Below the pieces are notes generated by a model that searched no databases, was not told the origin of the DNA, and saw only the letters and a list, made by a program, of their open reading frames with translations. Made by a program: the position numbers and the translations under genes. A stretch of 15,105 nt of DNA from Thermoplasmata archaeon. Lineage in GTDB: Archaea > Thermoplasmatota > Thermoplasmata > Halarchaeoplasmatales > Halarchaeoplasmataceae. The stretch is from assembly GCA_019594195.1 (NCBI GenBank), contig JAFDTP010000042.1, positions 1 through 15,105 of the forward strand. Reading direction: 5' to 3'. Positions 14,663 to 15,105 of this stretch are shown here, piece by piece; position 1 is the stretch's first letter; every line of letters begins with the position of its first letter.

Positions 14663-14837
14663 TAATATCACCATTATAATTTCCTGAGGAACTTTTAATT
14701 TTTACTATCATCCTTTTTCTGTTTAGAAGGTCTAGCTCTTTATCCTCTTTAAGTAATGGATCTTTTGATGTACGTCTTTCCCTCGAAGTAAAGATATCTG
14801 CTAGTGAACGGATTTTCGACCTTCTCTTGTCCTTCAT
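14652..14837 (-). CDS. Small basic hypothetical protein upstream of moaE
   Basis: A 61-residue frame (or 66 from the ATG at 14850-14852) that I do not recognise. It is rich in Lys/Arg and Ser, with KDKRRSKIRSLADIFTSRER near the start and KEDKELDLLNRKRMIVKIKS in the middle, and has no membrane segment or cysteine motif. Two observations favour a real gene: a TATA-like TATAAAAATTA (14859-14869 read in either direction) is centred 26 bp before the ATG at 14835-14837, ideal for a leaderless start; and its last codons overlap the moaE start by 11 bases and carry the moaE Shine-Dalgarno. It could instead be merely a translated leader. I cannot say what it does. Confidence 0.45.
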   Translation of the reverse strand: MKDKRRSKIRSLADIFTSRERRTSKDPLLKEDKELDLLNRKRMIVKIKSSSGNYNGDINEK

Positions 14838-14907
14838 GCATAAATCTGTCATTCTTTGTATAAAAATTATTCCCCTTGATTACAAAAAATCCGGAGGATG
14901 AGCAGGA

Positions 14908-15105
14908 GTGGGATTCGAACCGTTGGAATCAAAGATTCCAACTTACGAATACCACCAAAAAAGCTGGGGGTGGGATTCGAACCATCGGAATCAAAGATTC
15001 CAACTTACGAATACCACCAAAAAAGCTGGGGGTGGGATTCGAACCATCGGAATCAAAGATTCCAACTTACGAATACCACCAAAAAAGCTGGGGGTGGGAT
15101 TCGAA
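14908..15105 (-). repeat. 62-bp tandem repeat of tRNA-derived palindromic units (3 full copies + partial)
   Basis: Copies run 14908-14969, 14970-15031, 15032-15093 and 15094 to the window end, so the array continues beyond. Copies 2 and 3 are identical; copy 1 differs at two positions (14922, 14924). Read on the minus strand each copy contains GGTTCGAATCCCAC, an exact B-box/T-loop, followed in the junctions after copies 2-4 by CCCCAGCT, like a tRNA acceptor 3' strand with U73, then TTTTTT. The preceding bases (GAT or AAC) cannot pair with CCCAC as a T-stem, so these are not intact tRNAs. Instead each unit forms a long imperfect hairpin. Beyond copy 1 the sequence diverges (acceptor-like part TCCTGCT). 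A tRNA gene whose 3' end seeded the repeats may lie just outside the window. Assembly error at a contig edge is possible. Confidence 0.85.
14969..15018 (-). ncRNA. Candidate hairpin RNA unit of the 62-bp array
   Basis: As minus-strand RNA this 50-base stretch folds with a lower stem GGUGG-u-AUUCG / CGAAU-c-CCACC (10 of 11 positions paired) and an internal loop. The upper stem is GUUGGAAUC / GAUUCCGAU (nine pairs counting two G.U) closed by UUU. On the same strand it is followed by CCCAGC and six T. The same fold applies to copies 1 and 3. Whether it is transcribed is unknown; no TATA box is visible inside the unit, so a promoter would have to lie to the right of the window. Confidence 0.3.

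Noticed and set aside
14908..14960. Intact tRNA gene on the minus strand
   Set aside because: B-box and acceptor-like ends are present, but the 5' half of the T-stem, a D-arm and a matching 5' acceptor are missing; the hairpin loop has C at the position before the would-be anticodon.
14908..15105. CRISPR array
   Set aside because: Repeats are directly adjacent 62-bp units with identical sequence throughout, including the 12-base linkers; there are no unique spacers.

Overview
This window is archaeal. It carries Cdc48/VAT, Alba, an archaeal UPF0200 P-loop kinase, Dim1/KsgA and a HdrA-type flavoprotein. Most genes have a TATA-like box about 22-35 bp before the start codon (the spacing of leaderless or short-leader archaeal mRNAs), and others have GGAGG or GGTGAT Shine-Dalgarno sites. 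Base composition is moderate to AT-rich and many proteins are rich in Asp/Glu, which would fit a salt-adapted euryarchaeon; that is an inference, and I cannot name a lineage. HdrA suggests anaerobic, electron-bifurcating metabolism. The window starts inside hdrA and ends inside a tandem repeat, so it may be a whole contig or a contig end.

Layout. 1-975 (-): N-terminal 325 residues of HdrA. 1267-3827 (+): a cyclophilin-like fold protein, then the nadE/UPF0200 pair, then a three-helix membrane protein with an external Ig-like domain. 3901-6393 (+): cdc48 and a PRC-barrel gene, probably one transcript. 6504-7301 (+): ksgA. 7314-8390 (-): a membrane-anchored triple zinc-ribbon protein, divergent from a 512-residue HEAT-repeat protein (8552-10090, +). 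10253-10531 (-): Alba, divergent from a F420-0:L-glutamate ligase-like protein (10714-11880, +) across a promoter region with a 20-bp near-palindrome. 11872-14103 (-): a Zn/Cd-type P1B ATPase with an N-terminal CCHH finger, followed by a GIY-YIG protein. 14201-14837 (-): a small basic ORF overlapping moaE. 14908-15105: 62-bp tandem repeats, each containing a tRNA T-arm/acceptor-end sequence and able to fold, mainly as minus-strand RNA, into a long two-part hairpin followed by T6.

Most of the window is core archaeal housekeeping: NAD synthesis, rRNA dimethylation, AAA+ unfolding, chromatin, molybdopterin synthesis and metal export. The least explained parts are the tRNA-derived palindromic array at the right edge, the zinc-ribbon/HEAT divergent pair, the Ig-like membrane protein before cdc48, and the palindrome in the alba promoter. 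I see no CRISPR array, insertion sequence, complete tRNA or rRNA gene.
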